64,000 nucleotides of DNA from Calditrichota bacterium (GTDB lineage: Bacteria; Electryoneota; RPQS01). The DNA lies in the NCBI GenBank assembly GCA_020637445.1, contig JACJVZ010000001.1, forward strand, positions 868,001 to 932,000. Direction: 5' to 3'. Under the pieces are notes generated by a model. It had not been told where the DNA came from, did not search any database, and saw nothing but the letters and a program-made list of their open reading frames with translations. The position numbers and the translations under genes are program-made. The stretch's first letter is position 1. Each line of letters opens with the position of its first letter. Shown piece by piece: positions 32,738 through 41,810 of the stretch.

Positions 32738-35047
32738 ATGGTTCGAAATGTGCTCAAGATCATGATGCTACTGGCTGTAGCCCTGACCATAGCAACATCG
32801 GCACATGCCCAAGAAAGACTGAGAATTCTGGGAATATCAATCGAAGGGAACGAAAATACTGACGCGGGTTTGATACGCGCTCATTCTGGCTTGTCCGTCG
32901 GGAAGGACATCACCGGCGACGATATTCAGAGTGCGATCAAACAACTGTGGAAACTCAATCTTTTTAGCGACGTTCAAATTGTCGAAGAACGAAGCACTTC
33001 GGAGGGTGTTTACCTTCGAATTGATGTGACGGAATTTCGCAGGCTCGATCGCATCGACGTACACGGCAACCGGAAGCTCAAAGGCGAGGAACTGGAGAAG
33101 ATAGTTTCTCTGTCGCCCGGCCAAGTCGTCCGGCAATCCGACGTGACGCGCCTTAAGACATCGCTGACCAAGAAGTATGAAGAGATGGGTTATCTGCTGT
33201 CGCAGATTCAAGTTGAACAAGATACTCTTGAAAGCAATGGACGGGTCAGGGTAGACTTAGAGATCAAAGAGGGTTCGCGGGTCAAGGTTCGCCACGTCGA
33301 CTTTGAAGGCAACGAATCCTTTTCGGACAAGAAACTTCGCAAGAAGATACGCACGACGAAAAAGACTTTCTTCCGTTCCGGTGAATACAAGCGTGAGAAA
33401 ATAGAAGAAGACAAACACGCGATTGTTGCATTCTATCAGAGCCAAGGCTACCGCGACGCAGAAGTGCTGGGCGACACTGCTGTTTACACGCAGGACAAAC
33501 GCGGGCTGTTGCTGACCTACAAGGTGAGCGAGGGCCCGACCTATACGTACGGAAAATTTTCGTGGTCCGGAGAGCGTATCTTTACGGAAGACGAGCTGAA
33601 AAGAAAACTCCGCGTCGAAGAAGGCAAACAATATAACAAAGCTGAATTTGACCGGAGTTTGGCGGACATCGGGTCAATGTACTACGATCGTGGTTACATC
33701 TATGCCGCAGTGACTCCAATTGAGACCGTTCGCGACAACCATGTCGTAGACGTCGCATTTGAAGTTTCAGAAGGCAGCGAGTTCAAAGTCAATCAAATCT
33801 ACGTCACTGGAAATACGAAGACGAAGGAAAAGGTCATCCGCCGCGAGTTGGTGTTGTATCCGGGCGAAACTTTTGACGTGTCCAAACTACGCAGATCGAT
33901 TCGCGAAGTCACGATTTTGAACTATTTTGCAAGCGTCGTCCCGGACGTCGTGCCCATATCCGACAACCAAGTCGACCTCTACATCGACGTTGAAGAGAAA
34001 TCGACGGATCAAGCAAACGTCTCCGCCGGATACAGCCAGCGCGACAGTTTCATTGGTTCAGTTGGGTTCCAGATGAACAACTTGCTCGGCAATGGCCAGC
34101 AATTTGGTTTAGACTGGAATTTCGGAAAGTACTACAACTCGTTTTCAGTAAGTTTCACCGAGCCGTGGTTCCGCAACACGCGCACGCTGTTGGGGGTGAG
34201 TTTCTTCGACACTCACCGTAACGGCGAATCCTATTACGGATTCAATGAAGACATCATCGGCGGCACGCTGCGCATAGGACGCAGGCTTAGATGGCCAGAC
34301 GACTATTTTAGAGTCGACTACATTTACCGTCTTGACAGAACGAAGTACTCAAGTTTTACGGATGCCTTTAAGGTTTCAAATCTGAGACAGCTTCAGGAAA
34401 ACGTGCCGCGAGTTTCCTCAGGCATAACCCAAATCATCACTCGAGATAGCCGGAACGAGGCGGAATTTCCTTCTCAGGGTTCGGTGAATACGTTGCGGCT
34501 TGAACTGACCGGCGGCCCGATGTTGGGTGACGACAATTTCTTCAAGAGCGAGTTAGGCACGCAATGGTATTCGCCTTTGCTCGGAGACCTCGTGTTGGTT
34601 TCCGATACGAAAGCCGGAGTCGTGGAAAGATTGAGCAGTGATCCACGCGACATTCCATACTTTGATTATTTCTTTATGGGCGGCGCCGGACTTTCGCTGG
34701 GAACCAGTTTACGCGGATATGATGAAGGCGATGTCGGTCCTCAGAGCGGATCGTTCGCTCTCGGCGGCAAAACCATGTTTAAGCAATCGCTCGAGTTGCG
34801 CTATCCGATCGTCAGAAATCCCACGATTTATGTACTCGGGTTTGCAGAAGGCGGAAACGTTTGGTCAAGATTTGAGGACACCAATCCCGGTGACTTGCGC
34901 AAGTCTGTGGGGTTTGGCGCGCGTCTCTTTATGCCGTTCATCGGAATGATTGGTCTGGACTACGGTTATGGTATCGACTACTACGACAATCGGGGGCTTC
35001 GCTACGGCAGGTGGCTCCCGCACTTTCAATTTGGAAGAACATTTTAA
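32738..35047 (+). CDS. bamA: Outer-membrane protein assembly factor BamA
   Basis: 769 residues. Signal peptide (about 1-24, ending AHAQ), five POTRA domains (about 26-430; for example VRHVDFEGNESFSDKKLRKK and VNQIYVTGNTKTKEKVIRRE), then the 16-strand barrel ending in Phe (HFQFGRTF). The conserved L6 motif of Omp85 proteins is present in SLRGYDEGDVGPQSG. BamA folds beta-barrels into the outer membrane. It lies between tamB and skp, three bases after the tamB stop, the usual order in this group. Confidence 0.97.
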   Translation: MVRNVLKIMMLLAVALTIATSAHAQERLRILGISIEGNENTDAGLIRAHSGLSVGKDITGDDIQSAIKQLWKLNLFSDVQIVEERSTSEGVYLRIDVTEFRRLDRIDVHGNRKLKGEELEKIVSLSPGQVVRQSDVTRLKTSLTKKYEEMGYLLSQIQVEQDTLESNGRVRVDLEIKEGSRVKVRHVDFEGNESFSDKKLRKKIRTTKKTFFRSGEYKREKIEEDKHAIVAFYQSQGYRDAEVLGDTAVYTQDKRGLLLTYKVSEGPTYTYGKFSWSGERIFTEDELKRKLRVEEGKQYNKAEFDRSLADIGSMYYDRGYIYAAVTPIETVRDNHVVDVAFEVSEGSEFKVNQIYVTGNTKTKEKVIRRELVLYPGETFDVSKLRRSIREVTILNYFASVVPDVVPISDNQVDLYIDVEEKSTDQANVSAGYSQRDSFIGSVGFQMNNLLGNGQQFGLDWNFGKYYNSFSVSFTEPWFRNTRTLLGVSFFDTHRNGESYYGFNEDIIGGTLRIGRRLRWPDDYFRVDYIYRLDRTKYSSFTDAFKVSNLRQLQENVPRVSSGITQIITRDSRNEAEFPSQGSVNTLRLELTGGPMLGDDNFFKSELGTQWYSPLLGDLVLVSDTKAGVVERLSSDPRDIPYFDYFFMGGAGLSLGTSLRGYDEGDVGPQSGSFALGGKTMFKQSLELRYPIVRNPTIYVLGFAEGGNVWSRFEDTNPGDLRKSVGFGARLFMPFIGMIGLDYGYGIDYYDNRGLRYGRWLPHFQFGRTF

Positions 35048-35070
35048 GAAAGCCTAAACAAGGATCTCTT

Positions 35071-35586
35071 ATGACACGACGTATCGTGGCGATAGTTGCA
35101 ATCTTCATGATGGCTTTGCCCGTCATGGCGAAGGAAATGAAGATCGGGTATATTGATTCCGAAGCGATTCTGAACCAATATCCTGACTATCAAGAAGCCC
35201 AGCGGAAGCTGGCAGAAGAAGAGCAGAAATATGTTGCCGAAGCTCAGGCGAAAGAGCTTGTTGTAACCACGATGATGGACGAGATTCAACAGCAAAGCCT
35301 GATGCTCTCCGCAGAAGCGCGCGCGGAACGTGAGCAAAAACTTGACGAAAAAAGACGCGAGTTGGAACAGTTCCGAGTGGATACTTGGGGTGAAGGCGGA
35401 AAACTTTACACCAAAAACCTCGAGTTGTCTCGTCCCATTCTTGAAAAGATCAATCAGGCAATTGAGAAGATCAGCCAGCAGGACGGCTATGACATGGTGT
35501 TTGACGCTGCAGGCGGCAACATTGTATTTGCACTTCCGCAGCATGATATCACCGATCTAATTGTTGCTGAATTGAAAAAGGAGTAG
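35071..35586 (+). CDS. skp: Periplasmic chaperone Skp/OmpH
   Basis: 171 residues from ATG 35071, with AAGGA ten bases upstream. Signal peptide MTRRIVAIVAIFMMALPVMA. The mature start MKIGYIDSEAILNQYPDYQE is characteristic of OmpH. A long coiled coil follows (about 45-135), ending in VFDAAGGNIVFALPQHDITD, the beta-strand trimerisation end. Skp holds unfolded outer-membrane proteins in the periplasm and passes them to BamA, whose gene is just upstream. Confidence 0.94.
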   Translation: MTRRIVAIVAIFMMALPVMAKEMKIGYIDSEAILNQYPDYQEAQRKLAEEEQKYVAEAQAKELVVTTMMDEIQQQSLMLSAEARAEREQKLDEKRRELEQFRVDTWGEGGKLYTKNLELSRPILEKINQAIEKISQQDGYDMVFDAAGGNIVFALPQHDITDLIVAELKKE

Positions 35587-35589
35587 TCC

Positions 35590-36636
35590 TTGCCGACCAT
35601 CAGCGCCGCGGACTTGGCGAAACTTGTAGGCGGAAAACTCGTCGGAGATGGCACACGTGTGCTGTCTTCAGTCGCTCCCCTCGACTTGGCGGTGCAGGAA
35701 AGTGCTTCGTTTTTGTCGAATGCGCGTTACTTCCGGCAGCTTGAGAGCACGGCAGCGGGCGTCGTTTTTGTCACAGTGGGAACAGTTCGGTCCGGCGGCG
35801 ACTACATAGAAGTTGCCGACTCATACACGGCCTTTGTGAAGGCGCTCGAGTACTTCAACCCACCCGCCAAGTTTGAGGCGGGCATACATCCGTCTGCCAC
35901 GGTCGCAAATGACGCAGTGGTTGGAAAAGACGTTTACGTTGGTCCCAATTGTGTAATTGAATCGCAATCGCACATAGGCGACGGCACTGTGCTCGAGGGA
36001 AACGTCTTTGTGGGGAGGAAATGTTCGATTGGATCAGGTTGCCATTTGCATCCGCAAGTGGCGATTCGACATGAATGCAAGCTCGGAAACCGAGTGACAT
36101 TGCACTGCGGAGTCATCGTAGGTTCCGATGGCTTTGGTTTCGCACCGGAGGACGGGACGTATAAGAAGATTCCGCAAATCGGAAATGTTGTAATTGAAGA
36201 CGACGTTGAAATCGGCGCCAACACGACAATTGACCGCGCGACGATGGGAGAAACTCGCATCGGACAAGGTTCGAAGATTGACAATCTGGTGCAAATTGCT
36301 CACAACGTCAAAATTGGCCGCCATTGCGTTGTCGCGGCGCAAGCAGGTGTTTCCGGTTCGACTCAATTGGGTGACTATTGCCGAGTCGGCGGCCAGGCAG
36401 GATTCGTGGGCCATATCAAAATTGGAAATGGCGCCGCTTTTGGTGCGCAGAGCGGTATTTCGTCTGATGTGAAAGACGGCGAGATATTGTCGGGAAGTCC
36501 TGCTCGCCCGCACGGACTGTGGAAAAGAATGGAAGTAGCGCTTCCGCGTCTGCCTGAACTATTGCGAAGAGTAAAACGACTCGAAGAACATCTGGGTATC
36601 AACAACCCAGCGAGGGAGGAAAAGAGTGAGCGATAA
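35590..36636 (+). CDS. lpxD: UDP-3-O-acylglucosamine N-acyltransferase LpxD
   Basis: 348 residues from TTG 35590. An N-terminal uridine-binding domain (about 1-95) is followed by left-handed beta-helix hexapeptide repeats (about 98-310) and a C-terminal helix. The catalytic histidine is His238 in [30 protein letters not shown] is the conserved block before it. LpxD adds the second acyl chain in lipid A synthesis. Its 3' end overlaps lpxC-fabZ by 11 bases. Confidence 0.95.
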   Translation: MPTISAADLAKLVGGKLVGDGTRVLSSVAPLDLAVQESASFLSNARYFRQLESTAAGVVFVTVGTVRSGGDYIEVADSYTAFVKALEYFNPPAKFEAGIHPSATVANDAVVGKDVYVGPNCVIESQSHIGDGTVLEGNVFVGRKCSIGSGCHLHPQVAIRHECKLGNRVTLHCGVIVGSDGFGFAPEDGTYKKIPQIGNVVIEDDVEIGANTTIDRATMGETRIGQGSKIDNLVQIAHNVKIGRHCVVAAQAGVSGSTQLGDYCRVGGQAGFVGHIKIGNGAAFGAQSGISSDVKDGEILSGSPARPHGLWKRMEVALPRLPELLRRVKRLEEHLGINNPAREEKSER

Positions 36637-38020
36637 GCAGCGAACCATTGGCGCTGCCATTAGTGTCTCAGGGATCGGCCTGCATACGGGTAAGCCGGTT
36701 AGTATGACTTGCAAACCCGCGCCAGCGGATCATGGAATCGTGTTCGTTCGAACTGACCTTCCTGGCTCTCCGCCCATTCCCGCGCTTGTTGACCATGTTA
36801 TCGAAATTGCGCGCGGAACGGTTCTCGGAATCGCGAACGCGAGAATTCACACGGTTGAGCATGTTCTTGCGGCAGTGGCCGGTTTGCGCATCGACAACTT
36901 GCTGATCGAACTTACGGACGAAGAACCTCCGGCAATGGACGGTAGCGCGTATCCGTTCGTGGAAGCATTGCGCAAGGCGGAAATCGTCGAGCAGGATGCT
37001 GAGCGTGTCTACCTTGATCTGGAGAAGACACTAACCTACCGGGATAACGAAGCGGCCATTGACATCGTCATAGTGCCGTCATCGGAATTCAGGGTTACGT
37101 ACATGATTGACTATCCCAATACCGTGTTGGGAACTCAGTACACGTCTATGTACTCGATTTGCGAATTCCCCGAAGAATTCGCTAAGGCGCGCACGTTTTG
37201 CCTGATGTCTGAGATGCGCAGCTTGAAAGACCGCAATTTGATCCAAGGGGGCAGCCTCAACAACGCCGTAGTGTTCGTGGATCAAGATTTGGAAGAAGAG
37301 AGCTACGAAGATCTAAAGCACGCATTCCACTACGAAGGAGAGCTTCGCCACAATGGACCAGTGCTTGGTGGAGTGGAACTGCGCTATCCAAATGAACCTG
37401 TTCGTCATAAGACATTGGATCTCGTGGGTGACTTGGCGTTGGTCGGAGCGCCGATCCGTGGCCACGTTTTGGCGGCACGTGCCGGTCATGCATCGCATGT
37501 GGAAGTCGCGAAAATGCTCCGTCGATTGCTTGAAGCGCAAAAAGTCGCGCGCAAGTACGGGGGAAAAAGTGGTCAAGGATACGTCTTTGATTCCGAGGCA
37601 ATTGAAAAGCTCCTTCCGCACAAATATCCGATGCTCTTGGTCGACAGGATTCTCGAACTTGTTCCCAGCGAACGTGTTGTTGGAATCAAGAACGTGACTC
37701 GCAACGAGCCTTTCTTCAGTGGACATTTCCCGGGGCATCCGGTGATGCCCGGAGTGTTGATCGTCGAAGCGATGGGGCAGACGGGGGGAGTGCTGCTCTT
37801 GAATTCCGTTGAGCAGCCTGAAACAAAAGTGGTTTATTTCACAGGGCTGGAAAACGTCAAATTCCGCAAACCCGTGACGCCCGGAGATCAGTTAAGATTC
37901 ACGGTCGAGATGCTGTTGTTTCGCCGCGGGATTTGCAAGATGAAGGGTACGGCCTACGTCGACAAGACTTTGGTCGCCGAAGCTGAAATGACCGCCGCAG
38001 TAATTGACCGCCAAGGATAA
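36626..38020 (+). CDS. lpxC/fabZ: Bifunctional LpxC deacetylase / FabZ dehydratase fusion
   Basis: 464 residues from GTG 36626. Residues about 1-305 are LpxC: Glu78-His79 in [13 protein letters not shown], His261 and Asp265 in [10 protein letters not shown] (with His79, the zinc ligands), and His288 in ARAGHASHV. Residues about 325-464 are Fab[15 protein letters not shown] and the active site [20 protein letters not shown] with His371 and Glu381. LpxC commits UDP-GlcNAc derivatives to lipid A; FabZ dehydrates beta-hydroxyacyl-ACP. Fusing them may balance phospholipid and lipid A, which share hydroxyacyl-ACP. The fusion is known in Bacteroidetes and Chlorobi and is an FCB marker. Confidence 0.97.
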   Translation: MSDKQRTIGAAISVSGIGLHTGKPVSMTCKPAPADHGIVFVRTDLPGSPPIPALVDHVIEIARGTVLGIANARIHTVEHVLAAVAGLRIDNLLIELTDEEPPAMDGSAYPFVEALRKAEIVEQDAERVYLDLEKTLTYRDNEAAIDIVIVPSSEFRVTYMIDYPNTVLGTQYTSMYSICEFPEEFAKARTFCLMSEMRSLKDRNLIQGGSLNNAVVFVDQDLEEESYEDLKHAFHYEGELRHNGPVLGGVELRYPNEPVRHKTLDLVGDLALVGAPIRGHVLAARAGHASHVEVAKMLRRLLEAQKVARKYGGKSGQGYVFDSEAIEKLLPHKYPMLLVDRILELVPSERVVGIKNVTRNEPFFSGHFPGHPVMPGVLIVEAMGQTGGVLLLNSVEQPETKVVYFTGLENVKFRKPVTPGDQLRFTVEMLLFRRGICKMKGTAYVDKTLVAEAEMTAAVIDRQG

Positions 38021-38024
38021 GCAC

Positions 38025-38834
38025 ATGCCAAAAGTACATTCGACAGCCGCAGTTTCTCCGAAAGCTCAGTTGGCAGACGATGTCACAGTCGAGGCTTTCG
38101 CGGTCATTGATGATGACGTAGCAGTTGAATCCGGTAGCATCATCGGTAGCTCGACACGATTGTTTTCTGGAACGAGGGTAGGCAAGAACGTAAAAATCTC
38201 GCCCATGGTATCTATCGGCGGTGAGCCGCAGGATAAGAAGTTTTCAGGTGAACCGTCAAATGTTTTTATCGGCAACGACACGGTGATTCGAGAATTCGCG
38301 ACGATCAACCGCGGAACGGCGGCAACGGGCAAAACTACCGTAGGCAGCAATTGTCTGATCATGGCTTACGCTCACGTCGCCCACGACGGAGTCATCGGCG
38401 ACAACGTGATTTTGTCAAATGCAGTGCAGCTGGCAGGGCACGTTCATGTCGGCGACTATGCGATCCTTGGCGGAATGGTGCCTGTTCATCAGTTCGTCCA
38501 AATTGGGGCACACTGTATGATTGGCGGCGGTTTCCGAGTTCCTAAAGATGTTCCGCCATATGTTATGGCTACCGGGCATCCTCTGTCTTATTCCGGTTTG
38601 AATGTCGTCGGACTTCGCCGCAGAGGTTTCACGAGCGACCAGATTGGCACGCTGAAACAACTTTATCATTTGCTCTTTCGCTCCAAGTACAACGTGAGCC
38701 AAGCCGTTGCTGAAATGGAACAGAGCTTCTCAAATGATCGGTTCGCCCAAGAGATCATGTCATTCGTTAAGGCTTCAAAAAGAGGACTGATGCCGGGGCG
38801 CGCTCGACAGTCTGAGGAGACGACTGATCTATGA
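38025..38834 (+). CDS. lpxA: UDP-N-acetylglucosamine acyltransferase LpxA
   Basis: 269 residues from ATG 38025; the frame extends seven codons further upstream into lpxC-fabZ. Hexapeptide beta-helix (about 5-185) with the catalytic His120 in AYAHVAHDGVIGDN, and ATINRGTAATGKTTVG before it. The helical C-terminus (SDQIGTLKQLYHLLFRSKYN) is typical. LpxA performs the first acylation of lipid A. The order lpxD, lpxC-fabZ, lpxA is that of Bacteroidetes. Confidence 0.96.
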   Translation: MPKVHSTAAVSPKAQLADDVTVEAFAVIDDDVAVESGSIIGSSTRLFSGTRVGKNVKISPMVSIGGEPQDKKFSGEPSNVFIGNDTVIREFATINRGTAATGKTTVGSNCLIMAYAHVAHDGVIGDNVILSNAVQLAGHVHVGDYAILGGMVPVHQFVQIGAHCMIGGGFRVPKDVPPYVMATGHPLSYSGLNVVGLRRRGFTSDQIGTLKQLYHLLFRSKYNVSQAVAEMEQSFSNDRFAQEIMSFVKASKRGLMPGRARQSEETTDL

Positions 38835-39583
38835 CTTTGGTTGTTCGCCACGACGGGCCAATGCCGGGGCAGTGGCTCATGGATCGCGATTCTGACGATC
38901 TCAAGGCCGCAGCGAACTCAGAGATTGAGGCTCGACTTTCGCTGTATCAATGGGAAGTTCCGACTCTTTCGCTTGGTTTTCACCAAGTTGACTCCAAGGT
39001 GGACTTTGAGCGACTGAAAACGGCAGGTGTGCCCTTAGTCAGGCGCCCGACCGGCGGCGCGGCGGTACTGCACAGCGAAGAACTGACATACTCCATAGTA
39101 GTTCCAGATGTTGTCGAGCTAAGAGCCGGGCAATATCTTTTGGAATATGTAGGACGGGCAATCAGCGAGGGTTTGCAGGCCATCGGAGTGAATGCGGAAT
39201 TAGATGAGCGCGGTGAGTCGCTTTCGCCTTTGGCGAATAGGACGTCTTGTTTTGCGCGCACGTCACGTTGGGAAGTAGCAGTCGACGGGCGCAAGATTGT
39301 CGGAAGCGCGCAGCGGAGACTCGGGAATGCCCTTTTGCAGCACGGTTCGATCTTGCTGGGTAACGATCACCTGAGAATCGTGGAATTCCTGACGGTTTCT
39401 CAAGAAACGGATCGCGAGTCTTTGCGCTCACGGCTTGATAAGAAGGCGACTTGCGTGGAGAATGAAATTGGCCAGGGGAACCACGCCAAGGAACTTCGCC
39501 ACGCGCTTGAAACCGCTTTTCAAAGCGGATACGACAGTTTCCTGAAGCGAGTCAATCATGTGAATGACGCGGTCGAGCAGTGA
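38831..39583 (+). CDS. Lipoate-protein ligase A / octanoyltransferase (LplA/LipM-like)
   Basis: 250 residues, ATGA overlap with lpxA. The BPL/LplA/LipB catalytic fold is shown by YQWEVPTLSLGFHQ, VRRPTGGAAVLHSEELTYS (substrate loop) and the catalytic Lys in VDGRKIVGSAQRR. Cys in TSCFARTSRWEV is at the position used by LipM-type octanoyltransferases, so transfer of octanoyl from ACP to lipoyl domains is as likely as use of free lipoate. The accessory domain of E. coli LplA is missing. Confidence 0.82.
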   Translation: MTLVVRHDGPMPGQWLMDRDSDDLKAAANSEIEARLSLYQWEVPTLSLGFHQVDSKVDFERLKTAGVPLVRRPTGGAAVLHSEELTYSIVVPDVVELRAGQYLLEYVGRAISEGLQAIGVNAELDERGESLSPLANRTSCFARTSRWEVAVDGRKIVGSAQRRLGNALLQHGSILLGNDHLRIVEFLTVSQETDRESLRSRLDKKATCVENEIGQGNHAKELRHALETAFQSGYDSFLKRVNHVNDAVEQ

Positions 39584-40764
39584 AGGACATACTGCTTCAA
39601 GGCTCCACCGGATCCATCGGTATATCGGCGCTTTCCGTCATTTCAGAGCAGAAAGACAGGTTTCGCGTTGTCGGCCTTTCGGCGGGACACAAAGAACAAC
39701 TGCTCCTTGAACAGGCTTCGCTGCTTAAGCCCGCGAGTGTCGCGCTTCTGAGACCAAGCGATCCCAAAGCATTTACCCTAAAGGCCAAGTCGATTGGCAT
39801 AAAGGAAGTATTTACGGGACAGGACGCCTTCCGCCATCAAGCGGAACAAGCTATGTATGACGTAATGCTGAATGCCGTCATGGGATCGGCAGGGGTGCGT
39901 CCGACTATCTCGTCGCTCGAACGAGGCAAGAATGTAGCGCTTGCCAACAAAGAGACTTTGGTTGCTGCAGGCGAAATTGTGATGAAGTGCGCGCGAGAAC
40001 ACGACGCGGCAATTCTTCCGATCGACTCGGAGCATAGCGCGCTTCAGCAGTGCTTGGTAGGTGAAAGCGCGCCCAGCGTGCGAAAATACTGGCTGACGAC
40101 CTCAGGAGGACCATTCTGGGGGAGGTCGCAAGAAAGTCTTGTATCGATCACATCGAAAGACGCGCTTGCGCACCCAACTTGGGCAATGGGACCGAAGATA
40201 ACGATTGACTCCGCCACACTCTTTAACAAGGGACTTGAAGTCATAGAAGCGTGCCGTCTTTTCGATGTTTCTGTTGACTTCGTAGATGTGGTACGTCAAC
40301 GTGAGTCCGTTGTTCACTCCATGATCGAATTCTCTGACGGAAGTTTCAAGGCACAACTTTCTGTCCCGGACATGCGGCTTCCGATTCTGTATGCTTTAAC
40401 GTATCCAGACCGTGTTGAAAGTCACCTCGTTGAAAGCCATCCGGCAAGTTTCGGCGCGCTGCATTTTGAAGCCGTAGATAGGCAGTTGTACCCATGTCTG
40501 GAGCTGGCGTTTGCCGCCATTCGGACAGGCGGAACCGCTCCCGCGATATTGTCGGCGGCGGACGAAATAGCCGTGCAGGCGTTTTTGGCAGAGAGGATCG
40601 AATTTACCGACATCCCGCGTGTCATTCGCCGCACCTTAGAGTCCATCACAATTGATTCCGCGACTGACGTTGATGTCGTGATGTCCGCGGACGAAGAGGC
40701 GCGTCGTGCAGCCAACGAGTTCATTCAATCGGGCGAGTTTGCCCGAGTTCAGGTTTCATGCTAA
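39580..40764 (+). CDS. dxr: 1-deoxy-D-xylulose 5-phosphate reductoisomerase
   Basis: 394 residues from GTG 39580. NADPH-binding LLQGSTGSIGISAL, metal-binding LPIDSEHSALQQCL, TTSGGPFWG, DSATLFNKGLEVIEA, and VHSMIEFSDGS with the active-site histidine. It makes MEP, the committed step to isoprenoids, hence to undecaprenyl carrier. Odd points: the usual HPQS just before that histidine reads QRES, and the late LNAANEVAV-type block reads LSAADEIAV. The fold and other active-site residues are intact, so it is probably functional. Confidence 0.94.
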   Translation: MKDILLQGSTGSIGISALSVISEQKDRFRVVGLSAGHKEQLLLEQASLLKPASVALLRPSDPKAFTLKAKSIGIKEVFTGQDAFRHQAEQAMYDVMLNAVMGSAGVRPTISSLERGKNVALANKETLVAAGEIVMKCAREHDAAILPIDSEHSALQQCLVGESAPSVRKYWLTTSGGPFWGRSQESLVSITSKDALAHPTWAMGPKITIDSATLFNKGLEVIEACRLFDVSVDFVDVVRQRESVVHSMIEFSDGSFKAQLSVPDMRLPILYALTYPDRVESHLVESHPASFGALHFEAVDRQLYPCLELAFAAIRTGGTAPAILSAADEIAVQAFLAERIEFTDIPRVIRRTLESITIDSATDVDVVMSADEEARRAANEFIQSGEFARVQVSC

Positions 40765-41810
40765 TCACACTCTTGTCATTTGTCGCCGTCGCCGGCATTA
40801 TCATAACGATCCACGAGTTCGGGCATTTTCTCGCGGCTCGCTTGACCGGTATGCGGGTGAAGAAGTTCTCAATTGGATTTCCGCCGCGAATTTTCTCAAA
40901 GCAGATAGGTCAGACTGAGTTTTCGCTTTCTTGGATACCTCTCGGCGGCTATGTTCAGATCGCGGGAATGGTGGACGAGTCCATGGACGATGAGGGGATC
41001 ACCGGAGCACCTGACGAGTTCATGTCGAAGAATCCGTTGCAGAAGATATTCGTATTGTCAGCCGGTGTGATGATGAATTATCTCACTGCGATAGTGATTA
41101 TCATCGGATTGACACTCGCGATCGGGCTTCCTGAAGTGAACAAGGCGGTGGTTGGCGAGACGATCGCTGACAAACCTGCGCAAATCGCCGGACTTCAGTC
41201 AGGCGACGCAATCACGTCCATTGACGGGAACTCGGTCGAGAGTTGGGAAGATGTTATAAAGTACATCACTGCCACGGGCGATACGGTGCACTTGACTGTA
41301 GCACGGGACGGCCAGACGTTTGAGTTCTTCGTTCCAACGGAGCTTACTCAAGCCGGAGACACGACGCGGCGGGTAATCGGCATTACCCCCAAAGTCGAAT
41401 ACCGGAATGCAAGTTTCGGCGAAGCCATAACAGGCGGAGTCAGTTTTTGCTGGCAGACAACCACCAACTTGGGCGGGTTCATCGGAGATTTGGTCACTGG
41501 ACATGGAAGCCTCTCGCAGTTGTCGGGCCCCGTCGGAGTCGCACAACTCTCGGGCGAAAGCGCGCGCCAAGGTGCAGGAGAGTTTCTGTTCTTTATTGCG
41601 TTTGTGAGTGTATCAATCGGCTTTCTTAATATCCTGCCGTTCCCTGTTTTGGACGGCGGGCATATCACTATCGTAATCATAGAAGCGATAATCAGGAGGC
41701 CGGTATCCACAAGAGTCAAACTTGCAATACAGCAGGCCGGCATGGTTCTTCTCTTGTTGCTGATTGTAGTCGTCTCTTATCATGACATACTAAGGATATT
41801 CGGCCAATGA
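40758..41810 (+). CDS. rseP: Site-2 zinc metalloprotease RseP
   Basis: 350 residues. Zinc-binding HEFGH at residues 19-23, in the first transmembrane helix. The MRE-type IPLGGYVQIAGM segment follows, then one PDZ domain (about 125-205; PAQIAGLQSGDAITSIDGNS) and the second metal-ligand motif NILPFPVLDGGH in the third helix. RseP performs intramembrane cleavage of anti-sigma factors; the ECF sigma/anti-sigma pair at 8.7 kb is a candidate target. Many relatives have two PDZ domains; only one is clear here. It overlaps dxr by seven bases. Confidence 0.94.
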   Translation: MLITLLSFVAVAGIIITIHEFGHFLAARLTGMRVKKFSIGFPPRIFSKQIGQTEFSLSWIPLGGYVQIAGMVDESMDDEGITGAPDEFMSKNPLQKIFVLSAGVMMNYLTAIVIIIGLTLAIGLPEVNKAVVGETIADKPAQIAGLQSGDAITSIDGNSVESWEDVIKYITATGDTVHLTVARDGQTFEFFVPTELTQAGDTTRRVIGITPKVEYRNASFGEAITGGVSFCWQTTTNLGGFIGDLVTGHGSLSQLSGPVGVAQLSGESARQGAGEFLFFIAFVSVSIGFLNILPFPVLDGGHITIVIIEAIIRRPVSTRVKLAIQQAGMVLLLLLIVVVSYHDILRIFGQ

